This document shows, in pieces, positions 12,359 to 18,978 of a stretch of 18,978 nt of DNA; the stretch's first letter is position 1, and each line of letters starts with the position of its first letter. The stretch is from contig JBGTBQ010000332.1 in NCBI GenBank assembly GCA_041749275.1, positions 1 through 18,978 of the forward strand. The letters run 5' to 3'. Both the position numbers and the translations under genes were made by a program. The notes below the pieces were generated by a model that searched no databases, had not been told where the DNA came from, and worked only from the letters and a program-made list of their open reading frames with translations. The stretch comes from JBGTBQ01 sp041749275 (GTDB lineage: Bacteria; Acidobacteriota; Blastocatellia; Pyrinomonadales; Pyrinomonadaceae).

Positions 12359-13930
12359 TCAGGTCCAGTAGGTTCTGTCGAGCGAGCGGTAGCCGACGGC
12401 CTCGGCGACGTAGGCCGGGCGAATCTCTTCCACGCCTTCGAGGTCCGCAATCGTGCGGCTCACCTTCAATATCCGGTCGTAGGCTCGCGCCGACAAACCC
12501 TGCCGCGTCATCGCCGACTCAAGCAGACGCTCGCATTCCGCATCCAGCCCACAGTAACGGCGAATCAATCGCGGCGGCATCTGAGAGTTCGAGAAGATGC
12601 CTTCGGCATGGAACCTCTCGCGCTGGCGCGCGCGCGCGGCGAGGACGCGCCCGCGGATGTCACCCGAACTCTCGCCTTCGGGCGCGCCCTTGTCCGACAA
12701 CTCTTTGAAGCGCACCGCCGGCACGTCAATGTGGATGTCTATGCGGTCGAGCAGGGGGCCGGAGATGCGCCCCACGTAGCGTTGAATCTGTGGCGGCGTG
12801 CAACGACACTCGCGCGTGGGGTCGTTCCAGAAGCCGCAGGGACAGGGGTTCATCGCCGCCGCGAGCATGAACGAGGCGGGGAACGTGAGGGACATCGCGG
12901 CGCGGCTGATCGTCACCTGCTGGTCTTCGAGCGGCTGGCGCAGGACTTCGAGCACCGAGCGGTCGAACTCCGGCAGTTCATCGAGGAACAAGACGCCGTG
13001 GTGCGCGAGCGAGACTTCGCCGGGGCGCGGGACGGCGCCGCCGCCGATCAGGCCGGCGTCGCTGATGGTGTGGTGCGGCGAACGAAAGGGGCGTTCCGTC
13101 ACCAACCCCGTGCGGCCCGTCAGTCCCGCGACCGAGTGAATCTTCGTCAGTTCCAGCGCGGCCTCGAATTCGAGCGGCGGGAGGATCGTCGGCAGACGCT
13201 TGGCGATCATCGTCTTCCCGGAGCCGGGCGGGCCGATGAGCAGGATGTTATGAGACCCGGCGCTCGCCACTTCCAGCGCGCGCTTCGCGGCGAGTTGGCC
13301 GCGCACCTCGCGGAAGTCCACGTCGTAGCGCCCCTCGTTCGAGAGCAGGTCGGCGGGATCAACGCGCACGGGCGCGGGGCGATTCGCCGATTCGTCGCGC
13401 AACGCGGCGATCAACTCGACGGCGCCGCGCAGCGTCGAGACCGCATAGACACTCACGCCCGCCACGACCGCCGCTTCCCCGGCGTTCTCCTCCGGCATGA
13501 TGAGATTTTTGACGCCCGCGTCTCGCGCGCGGATGGCGATGGGGAGCGCGCCGCGCACGGGCCGGACGCGCCCGTCGAGCGAGAGTTCGCCGACCGACAG
13601 CGTGTCCAACAGCCCTTCTGTTTCGCCGAGGTCGCCGTTGGCGCCGAGGATGCCGAGCGCGATGGGGAGATCGAAACTCGCGCCCTCTTTTCGCACGTCC
13701 GCCGGCGCGAGGTTAATCGTCGTCTTGTGAAAGGGGAAGAAAAAAGCGCTGTTGTTGATGGCGGCGCGAATGCGCTCGCGCGACTCGCGCACGGCGAGAT
13801 CGGGCAGACCGACGATGGTGACCGAAGAGGGTGAGTCGCTTTCACCGCGCGCGGGCGTGAGGTCAACTTCGATATCAACGAGGTCGGCGTTGATGCCGTA
13901 GACGGCGGCGGACTGTGTTCTGAAAAGCAT
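12359..13930 (-). CDS. yifB: YifB/ComM-type Mg-chelatase-like AAA+ ATPase
   Basis: The product has 523 residues from the ATG at 13930, which gives the family-typical opening MLFRTQSAAVYGI. Upstream in-frame starts at 13972 and 13987 would add non-conserved residues. The relative ComM is a hexameric helicase that promotes branch migration in natural transformation. The N-terminal ChlI-like domain includes VGLPDLAVRESRERI and ADVRKEGASFDLPIALG. Walker A GPPGSGKT is at 233-240 and Walker B is GVLFLDELPEF. The conserved Cys-rich NPCPCGFWNDPTRECRC follows, then the C-terminal helical lid with LSARAYDRILKVSRTIADL. The family is widespread in bacteria, also without known competence. No Shine-Dalgarno is clear. 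No competence gene lies nearby. Confidence 0.93.
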   Translation of the reverse strand: MLFRTQSAAVYGINADLVDIEVDLTPARGESDSPSSVTIVGLPDLAVRESRERIRAAINNSAFFFPFHKTTINLAPADVRKEGASFDLPIALGILGANGDLGETEGLLDTLSVGELSLDGRVRPVRGALPIAIRARDAGVKNLIMPEENAGEAAVVAGVSVYAVSTLRGAVELIAALRDESANRPAPVRVDPADLLSNEGRYDVDFREVRGQLAAKRALEVASAGSHNILLIGPPGSGKTMIAKRLPTILPPLEFEAALELTKIHSVAGLTGRTGLVTERPFRSPHHTISDAGLIGGGAVPRPGEVSLAHHGVLFLDELPEFDRSVLEVLRQPLEDQQVTISRAAMSLTFPASFMLAAAMNPCPCGFWNDPTRECRCTPPQIQRYVGRISGPLLDRIDIHIDVPAVRFKELSDKGAPEGESSGDIRGRVLAARARQRERFHAEGIFSNSQMPPRLIRRYCGLDAECERLLESAMTRQGLSARAYDRILKVSRTIADLEGVEEIRPAYVAEAVGYRSLDRTYWT

Positions 13931-14094
13931 ATTTGTGAGGGCGCTGTAGAACGCGCGGGAGTTCAGTGACGACATGCGAAGGAGCAATCACAGGATTGAC
14001 CGCGCGGAGACGAAGTCACAAAGATCAGACACGAGAGCTTGCCTGATGCCTTCGCCTCTCCGTGGTCAAACCGATTGCTCCGTGAGCGAGGCGT

Positions 14095-14139
14095 AAAAAC
14101 AACCGAGCGCGCTTTCGGCTGTGAGTCCGAAGCGCGCTC
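14095..14139 (-). terminator. Intrinsic terminator of the lytic transglycosylase gene
   Basis: On the minus strand GAGCGCGCTTCGG (14139-14127) pairs with CCGAAAGCGCGCTC (14118-14105), with one bulged base and an 8-base loop. GGTTG and five T follow (14099-14095). A smaller stem (14158-14164 with 14176-14182) lies between it and the stop codon. Confidence 0.75.
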
Positions 14140-14191
14140 GTCTGAAGCTGCTCTCTCGTAATTCCTCCGTGAAGAGAATTACCTTGTAGTG

Positions 14192-15940
14192 TTACCGGCG
14201 ACGGCGCGTCTTTGTGGCGGGCGCGGCCATCGCGGACGAAGGAACTTTGATCTGGCGACCACGCTCAAGTTTCGCGTCGGCGGAGAGGCCATTGATCTTC
14301 GCCACTTCTTCGACGGAAGCGTTATAGCGCGCGGCCACCTGCGCGAGCGTCTCGCCGCCCTTCGCCGTGTAATTATGCAGGCTGCTGCTGCCGGCGGAAG
14401 TGACGCCGCCGCTATTCGGTCGCTCGTAAGTTCTGGCCGTCTTCATGATGCTGCCGCCCGGCACGACGATCTTCCCGCCATCCTTGATGTCAACACCGCC
14501 GTTCCACTGCTGGAGCTGCGCGACGCTCGTGCCAGTGCGCGCCGCCACCGCCTCGAACGATTCGCCCGGCGTGACCTGAATGACGCGCGCGAGTTGGTTA
14601 CGACGCTCGACGGGGACGCGCTTGAGGAGCGCGACAAAAGATTTGCCACGGCCCGGCGGCACACGCACGTGGTACGACTCACCCGGCGGCGTCAAGTCAC
14701 GCCTGAGTTCCGGGTTGATGCTGCGGAGGTAATCAACGCTCGTGTCCGTCAGGCTGGCGATCAGGTGCAGGCTCGTCGCCGAAGGAACGCTCACCACGTC
14801 GTAAGAGAGCGGCGACATCCGCTGTACGTTGTGGAAGCCATACTTCTCCGGGTTCTTCGCGATCAGGATAACCGCGAGGATGTTCGGGACGTAGTTGCGC
14901 GTCTCCTGCGCGATGTAAGGATAGATCGTCCAGAAGTCAGCGGCGCCGGCGCGTCCGATGGCGCGGTCAATGTTGCCCTCGCCCGTGTTGTAGGCGCCCA
15001 TCGCCAGTTCCCAGTTGCCGTTGTAGCGGCGCGCGAGCCATTTCAGATACTGAGCCGAGGCGCGCGTCGCCTTCTCGAAACTGTTGCGCTCGTCAATATA
15101 AGCGGTTTGGCGCAGACCGAAGCGCGAACCGGTGCCGGGAATGAACTGCCAGAGGCCGGAGGCCGCGGCCCACGAGCGCGCGGTCGGGCGCCATGAACTC
15201 TCGACCTGTCCGAGCCAGACGATATCTTCGGGCACGCCCTCCTCGCGGAAAATCTTCCGCGCCATCGTCATGTACTGCCCCGAACGGCGCAAACCCGTCT
15301 CCATCGTGGCGCGACCGCGACCCTGATAATAGTTGATGTACTGGACGACGAGCGGATGGAGCTTGAACTGGAAGTCAAGCATGTTCTTGACTTGTTCCGC
15401 TTCGGCGACCTGCTCGGCGGAGACTTTCTCCTCATCCTTCGTCAAGACGAGTTTCGACAGTTCGTCAAGATTCGAAGGCTCGAACTTCTGCTCGACGAAA
15501 CCTACCCGCGGCGGCGCGGGCGTCGTCTGCTGGCCGGTCTGCGCCACCTCGACGAATGCTGCCCCGTCAGTCCGCGCCGGAATGCCCTGCGGGACTTCCA
15601 TGCGATAGACGCGCTCGACCAATTCCAGATAGTAGCGCTGGAGCTTTGGGTTCGAGCGCACGTCCATGCCGGATTCGAGCACCGAGTCAACGGCCCGGTC
15701 GAACTCCGCGCGCGCGGGTTGGCGCTTGCCGTCCTTGAGGTTCAACTCGCCGAGCCGGAAATGTGTTTCGGCGCGCTCGATAATCTGGTTCACGCGTGGG
15801 TCTTCGCGCTCGATCTCGCTCAGCGTGTTACGAAGGTATGATTGCGAAGAGACTTGCGCCCGCAGCGTGGCAGCCGGAGCGAGCAGCGCGGCGAGGAGCG
15901 TGCCGTTGACGATTAAGCGGGGGAGGCTCGTGTTTTTCAA
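14192..15940 (-). CDS. mltD: MltD-like membrane-bound lytic transglycosylase with LysM domains
   Basis: The product has 582 residues. It cleaves peptidoglycan glycan strands outside the inner membrane, forming 1,6-anhydro-MurNAc ends. A signal peptide covers about 1-29 (LIVNGTLLAALLAPAATLRA), with no lipobox Cys. A helical region about 30-215 precedes the SLT domain at about 225-350. The likely catalytic Glu247 lies in QVESSWRPTARSWAAASGLW, and the family's GAYNTGEGNIDRAI is present. At least one clear LysM repeat lies at about 522-566 (YTAKGGETLAQVAARYNASV) and a second weaker one at about 452-494. LysM domains bind glycan. The start is a TTG supported by AAGGAG eight bases upstream. An intrinsic terminator follows the gene. 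The mltD symbol reflects domain order, not proven orthology. Confidence 0.92.
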   Translation of the reverse strand: MKNTSLPRLIVNGTLLAALLAPAATLRAQVSSQSYLRNTLSEIEREDPRVNQIIERAETHFRLGELNLKDGKRQPARAEFDRAVDSVLESGMDVRSNPKLQRYYLELVERVYRMEVPQGIPARTDGAAFVEVAQTGQQTTPAPPRVGFVEQKFEPSNLDELSKLVLTKDEEKVSAEQVAEAEQVKNMLDFQFKLHPLVVQYINYYQGRGRATMETGLRRSGQYMTMARKIFREEGVPEDIVWLGQVESSWRPTARSWAAASGLWQFIPGTGSRFGLRQTAYIDERNSFEKATRASAQYLKWLARRYNGNWELAMGAYNTGEGNIDRAIGRAGAADFWTIYPYIAQETRNYVPNILAVILIAKNPEKYGFHNVQRMSPLSYDVVSVPSATSLHLIASLTDTSVDYLRSINPELRRDLTPPGESYHVRVPPGRGKSFVALLKRVPVERRNQLARVIQVTPGESFEAVAARTGTSVAQLQQWNGGVDIKDGGKIVVPGGSIMKTARTYERPNSGGVTSAGSSSLHNYTAKGGETLAQVAARYNASVEEVAKINGLSADAKLERGRQIKVPSSAMAAPATKTRRRR

Positions 15941-15948
15941 TCGTTGAT

Positions 15949-15954
15949 CTCCTT
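15949..15954 (-). promoter_or_regulatory. Shine-Dalgarno supporting a TTG start
   Basis: AAGGAG on the minus strand lies eight bases before the TTG at 15940. The TTG is directly followed by a signal-peptide sequence (KNTSLPRLIVNG), so this rare start is well supported. Confidence 0.7.
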
Positions 15955-16022
15955 AATGAGAGCTAAAGCGAATCCACGATGGCGACCTAACTAGGGTGAT
16001 CGCACGAGCGGCATCCACTGGA

Positions 16023-16028
16023 ATTATA
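16023..16028 (-). promoter_or_regulatory. Possible -10 box for the lytic transglycosylase
   Basis: A perfect TATAAT lies on the minus strand, giving a leader of about 75 bases. No TTGACA-like -35 stands at the right distance, so this is a weak call. The plus strand also has an overlapping TATAAT, because the site is nearly palindromic. Confidence 0.28.
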
Positions 16029-16055
16029 ATGGCCTGTTTGACCCGGTCTTCAGAA

Positions 16056-16104
16056 CGACTCTGCTTGAAGGACATTCCGCTTCTGATTAGCGGAGCCAGA
16101 GTCG
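16056..16104. repeat. Two-part intergenic hairpin
   Basis: The outer stem CGACTCTG (16056-16063) pairs with CAGAGTCG (16097-16104). The inner stem TCCGCT (16076-16081) pairs with AGCGGA (16089-16094) around a 7-base loop. The strand and role are not determined. It lies just upstream of the TATAAT on the minus strand. Confidence 0.45.
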
Positions 16105-16151
16105 GCCTCGAACGTTATCACAGGGTTTCCGCGAGTGTCAAACTTATCTAC

Positions 16152-16203
16152 TTGTAAATAAAAGGCGAAGCGGCGCTCATTTCCAGCCGTTTTCGCTCTT
16201 TTT
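16152..16203. terminator. Bidirectional terminator-like hairpin
   Basis: GCGAA and CGGC (16165-16169, 16171-16174) pair with GCCG and TTCGC (16186-16189, 16192-16196), with a small internal mismatch and an 11-base loop. The plus strand continues TCTTTTTCC and the minus strand continues CTTTTATTTAC, so both directions have a U-rich tail. It lies about 425 bases after the DUF3352-like stop. Confidence 0.5.
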
Positions 16204-16620
16204 CCGGGGAGTTTTAGGATGCCCCGGCGGGGCGGCGAGTTGCGTCGGGGAAGGCAAAAGTTGAAGTATAAAGCTCTCTGTTCCCCTGCCGGCGCCCGAC
16301 GTGCTCAGTCGGCAACTTTACACGCGCCGGGACACTTAGAGTTGCAAAAAGAGCCTCAACATCGAGCGGCGGGCACGCGCCCGCCTCTAAACCAAACTTG
16401 GAATAGCCCTACTCGCGCGGCGCGGCGGCTTGCGGCAGGCGCGGCTGCGAATTTCGTCAACCCCTCCCAAGTCTTCATCCTGTACGTCAAGGCACGCTCT
16501 CTGGTAACGGCGCCGTGAAGCGTTCCGCACACGCCGCACAGCCCAACCCTTGCTGCTCAAAGCGCGTCACTGGAATTTTGCGGCGCGTATTTTTCCTGTC
16601 GGCTCAGTTCAGACATTCCA

Positions 16621-18978
16621 TTACTCAAACTGGTCAGCCGGCGGGTCGGCGGCGGTGGCCGGTTCGCCTTTGTGGTCGGCGGCGCGGATGACGCCGGTCT
16701 CGTCCACGTAGAAGGAGCGGCGGCCCGTCTTGCCGTAGTTCTTCGGTGTCGCGGTGGCGTTGAACTTGTCGCCGGAGGCGTGCAGCTCGTACTCGTACTC
16801 TCCCCGCGCCGCGTCCTCTTTGTCGAGCACCTTCTCGGCGTATAGCTCTTCGAGGCTTCCGTAGCGCCCTTTGTTATGTTCTGTTTTGAAGCTCTCTTGC
16901 GCCATCTTGATGCGCATCAGCGAGTAGTTCGCCATCGCTTCATTGCTGAAGACAGGCGCTTCCTTGATGGTGATGAGCGAGCTGGCAGCGAAGAGCTTGG
17001 CTAAACCGGTGGGCACGCGCACCTCATGCAACAGCGCATCGCCCTCGTTCGTCGCCGCGTAGGAGATGGCGTTGAGCGGCACGTCGAGTTGTGCGAGCGC
17101 CGCGATGACGACCGGGTCGGTGCTGCCGCTCGCCATCTTTTTCGTCTGCGTGATCCAGCCCTTCATCAGCTCGTCGGAGACGTAGGCGAGCGCGAGACGT
17201 TGATGCGTCTGCCACGCGACCGAGTCGCGGTATCTGTTGGTCGTGGCGAGCGTCTGGCTCGAGGAATAAGAATCAACGACGTGACGAACCGCCGGGGCGC
17301 TCTCGCCGATGACGAGAAAGTTATTGATGAAGGCGTAAGCTATGCCGCCGAGGCTTTGAATCTCAAAGCCCTTGCGCCGCTCCGTCTGCGCCGGCCCGCC
17401 CGCGCCGAGGGCAGCGAAGAGAAAGGGCGCGACCTTGCGAAGCACTTCGGGATTGTTCAACGAGATGATGGCGACCGGCCCGGCGGTGGCCCGTTTTTCG
17501 CCCCCGGCCTTCTCCTCGGCGGCGGCTTCCTCATCTACGCTTCGCCGCCTGCCATCCAACCAATCGAGCGGCAGGCTCACGGCGATTTCGTTGCCGAGCG
17601 CGGGCAACAGGTCTTCCCGGATGCGAAAGCCGAAGAGCTTCTCCATCGCCTCGATGCTCTTCTCGGCGCTGGCGAGTTGTACTTCGCTGCCGTCTTCGTC
17701 GCTGCCGTCGTCGGCGGTGAAGCCCCCTTCGCGCAGCACGTCGCCTCTCGACGGCGGCTTATCCATGTCGGTCAGCAGCGATTCGTAGATGCGTGACCAG
17801 TCGAGCGACGCGGCGAAGAAGATTTCCGTATCGGCGGGCGCGATGGAGAGGCTGTCGGGGGCGATGGCCGGGCCGGAGACGACATTCGGGAAGAAGGGAA
17901 TAATGTTGATCGGGTCGCCCGCCTCTTTTGCGACGAGCACGCGCGCGGCCACCACGTCGCCTTCGAGCGCGACGCCGACGCCGACGGCTTCAGGCTCGCG
18001 CAAGCCGCCGCTGAAAATCCCGCTCATCAGCCTCGACATCATCACACGCGCCGCCTGCTCTTCTCTGCTCTGCACGGAAGGCTTGACGGTGACGACCTGC
18101 TTTTCGTCCTCGGTGACCGGGCTTTCCGCCACCTCGACTTCGGCGGGCGTCTCGACTACCTCCGGCGTCGGCGCCTCCGCCGTCACCGTTTCGTCCGGCG
18201 TGGGCGCGGGCGGCGGCGTGTTGCTCGGAGGCGTCAAGGTGGGGTCTACAGTAACGGTCGTCGTCATCACGTCGGGCGTCGCCGTCGTCGCCTCGATGCG
18301 CGAGACCTCCTCCTTCTTCTGCGCCTCTTCAAGCTGCAACTGCCAGCCGTGTTTCGAGAGCGCCACGTCGAAGTAGACGAAGACGGACTCGGACGCGAGA
18401 CGGTTGCGGAACGACTGCAAGCGCGCGTTGTCGGCGACGAGGTTTGTGCCGTCGCCCTTCAGCCGCTTGAAGGTGAAAGCCTGATCCGCGGCGTAAATCC
18501 AACTCCCCGCGCGCTTGACGACGAGCGAGAACGGGGCCGTCTTCTTCGTCTGCGATTCCGGCTGGCGCGCACGGCGCGCTCCTCTCGCCTTCGGCGGCGT
18601 GGACGGTTCGGCCAATCCCTGCGCGCTGAGGAAAGCGCGCAGCTTCGGCTCGAAGGCGCGCGCCGCTTCGGGCGTCGGGAAGTGCAGCGCGAGGAGGGCC
18701 TGCGGGATGTCGGGCCGCGCCGGCATCGCGGTTGAAACGACGCGCACGGATGAGAGCGCCTCTTCGTTCGCCGTCACGAAGTCAATGACGCCCACTAGCT
18801 CGCCCGGCAACTCGCCTGTCAACCTGAACGCATCGAGCGCCGTCCTGACCTCGCTCGTCCACACGAGTTGTTCGAGCTTGCGAACCTCGACGTAGACGGC
18901 GTAGCTGTCCGCCGAGACGGAAGCATCGAATGGGCGCTCGATCTCCTGCCGCGGCGACGCGGCGGCGGCGGGCGCGGG
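16621..18978 (-). CDS. DUF3352-like protein with C-terminal pilin-like domain, 5' end beyond the window
   Basis: The frame is open from the right edge to the stop at 16621, giving 785 visible residues. The GTG at 18864 is internal, because about 38 codons upstream read on without a stop (PFDASVSADSYAVYVEVRKL). The visible N-part resembles DUF3352 proteins, with repeated alpha/beta segments. A long acidic Pro/Thr/Val/Glu-rich linker (TPPSNTPPPAPTPDETVT onward) splits it from a second part containing DTEIFFAASLDWSRIYESLL. The last 100 or so residues (NYSLMRIKMAQESFKTEHNK, YGSLEELY, then FNATATPKNYGKTGRRSFYV and DETGVIRAAD) look like the globular half of Acidobacterial type IV pilin-like proteins without the N-terminal helix. 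No catalytic motif is seen. Export is likely, but the signal peptide is outside the window. Function is unknown. Confidence 0.7.
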   Translation of the reverse strand, partial: PAPAAAASPRQEIERPFDASVSADSYAVYVEVRKLEQLVWTSEVRTALDAFRLTGELPGELVGVIDFVTANEEALSSVRVVSTAMPARPDIPQALLALHFPTPEAARAFEPKLRAFLSAQGLAEPSTPPKARGARRARQPESQTKKTAPFSLVVKRAGSWIYAADQAFTFKRLKGDGTNLVADNARLQSFRNRLASESVFVYFDVALSKHGWQLQLEEAQKKEEVSRIEATTATPDVMTTTVTVDPTLTPPSNTPPPAPTPDETVTAEAPTPEVVETPAEVEVAESPVTEDEKQVVTVKPSVQSREEQAARVMMSRLMSGIFSGGLREPEAVGVGVALEGDVVAARVLVAKEAGDPINIIPFFPNVVSGPAIAPDSLSIAPADTEIFFAASLDWSRIYESLLTDMDKPPSRGDVLREGGFTADDGSDEDGSEVQLASAEKSIEAMEKLFGFRIREDLLPALGNEIAVSLPLDWLDGRRRSVDEEAAAEEKAGGEKRATAGPVAIISLNNPEVLRKVAPFLFAALGAGGPAQTERRKGFEIQSLGGIAYAFINNFLVIGESAPAVRHVVDSYSSSQTLATTNRYRDSVAWQTHQRLALAYVSDELMKGWITQTKKMASGSTDPVVIAALAQLDVPLNAISYAATNEGDALLHEVRVPTGLAKLFAASSLITIKEAPVFSNEAMANYSLMRIKMAQESFKTEHNKGRYGSLEELYAEKVLDKEDAARGEYEYELHASGDKFNATATPKNYGKTGRRSFYVDETGVIRAADHKGEPATAADPPADQFE

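Larger units (their letters stand above)
15956..16620. other. Gene-poor interval between the lytic transglycosylase and DUF3352-like genes
   Basis: About 665 bases have no gene I can support. The interval holds a possible promoter (16023-16028), a two-part hairpin (16056-16104), a terminator-like hairpin (16165-16203) and a small GCCCCG/CGGGGC stem at 16220-16232. A 99-codon plus-strand ORF at 16219-16518 has an Arg/Ala-rich composition and no domain, so I do not call it. A minus-strand RNA gene between 16200 and 16620 is possible, but I could not recognise one. Confidence 0.5.

Noticed and set aside
12341..13834. 497-codon plus-strand ORF opposite yifB
   Set aside because: It is antisense to a clear ATPase gene. 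The translation is Arg/Ala/Glu-rich without domains, as expected of shadow frames in GC-rich coding DNA.
14189..15196. 335-codon plus-strand ORF opposite the lytic transglycosylase
   Set aside because: It is a shadow of a gene with a signal peptide, catalytic motif and LysM repeats. The opposite frame has low-complexity Arg-rich composition.
16219..16518. 99-codon plus-strand ORF in the gene-poor interval
   Set aside because: It has a GGGGAG-like upstream site but Arg/Ala-rich composition, no domain or membrane segment, and overlaps a GC hairpin at its start. Evidence is too weak.

Overview
The window looks like chromosome of a high-GC bacterium, most likely an Acidobacteriota member of the Blastocatellia/Pyrinomonadaceae type. 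That is an inference from GC-rich codon use, an MXAN_5187-type protein, a B-box zinc-finger membrane protein beside an ECF sigma factor with its zinc-finger anti-sigma factor, and a DUF3352-like protein with a pilin-like tail. No phage, transposase, integrase, CRISPR array, tRNA or rRNA was seen. Most genes are conserved cellular or envelope genes.

Layout. Positions 1-260 (-) hold the 5' end of selA, divergent from a membrane-anchored ankyrin-repeat protein (375-1631, +) and an MXAN_5187 C-terminal-domain-like protein (1729-2370, +). A block of minus-strand genes follows. Read in transcription order from 7128 down to 2553 it contains an ECF sigma factor, an anti-sigma factor with two zinc-finger modules, a B-box/TM2-like membrane protein, a tiny two-helix membrane protein, a coiled-coil M23 peptidase and a cold-shock protein. 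On the plus strand come an LPG-synthase-type membrane protein (7458-8540), nrdR (8712-9185), hsp20 (9255-9725) and lon (9795-12251). The last third is minus-strand: a YifB/ComM-type ATPase (12359-13930), an MltD-like LysM lytic transglycosylase (14192-15940), a gene-poor 0.67-kb interval, and a large DUF3352-like protein (16621 to the right edge) that is open upstream.

How the genes work together. The sigma/anti-sigma/B-box trio is probably one operon for envelope stress sensing. The M23 peptidase, lytic transglycosylase and LPG-synthase-like protein all act on the envelope. nrdR, hsp20 and lon are tandem genes for dNTP control and protein quality control.

The most unusual content is between the genes. 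Several long, near-perfect hairpins have arms made of 7-nt units (2372-2448, 9193-9248, 9711-9786, and a looser array at 7202-7330). Two of them end in a T-rich tract that runs straight into the start codons of the heat-shock-type genes hsp20 and lon. A fifth hairpin (4301-4390) has 27-bp perfect arms. The cold-shock gene has a well-formed promoter and a leader of about 280 nt whose Shine-Dalgarno lies in a hairpin loop. The M23 gene has a structured leader of unknown class. All RNA and terminator calls come from reading base pairing by eye, with no folding or homology software.
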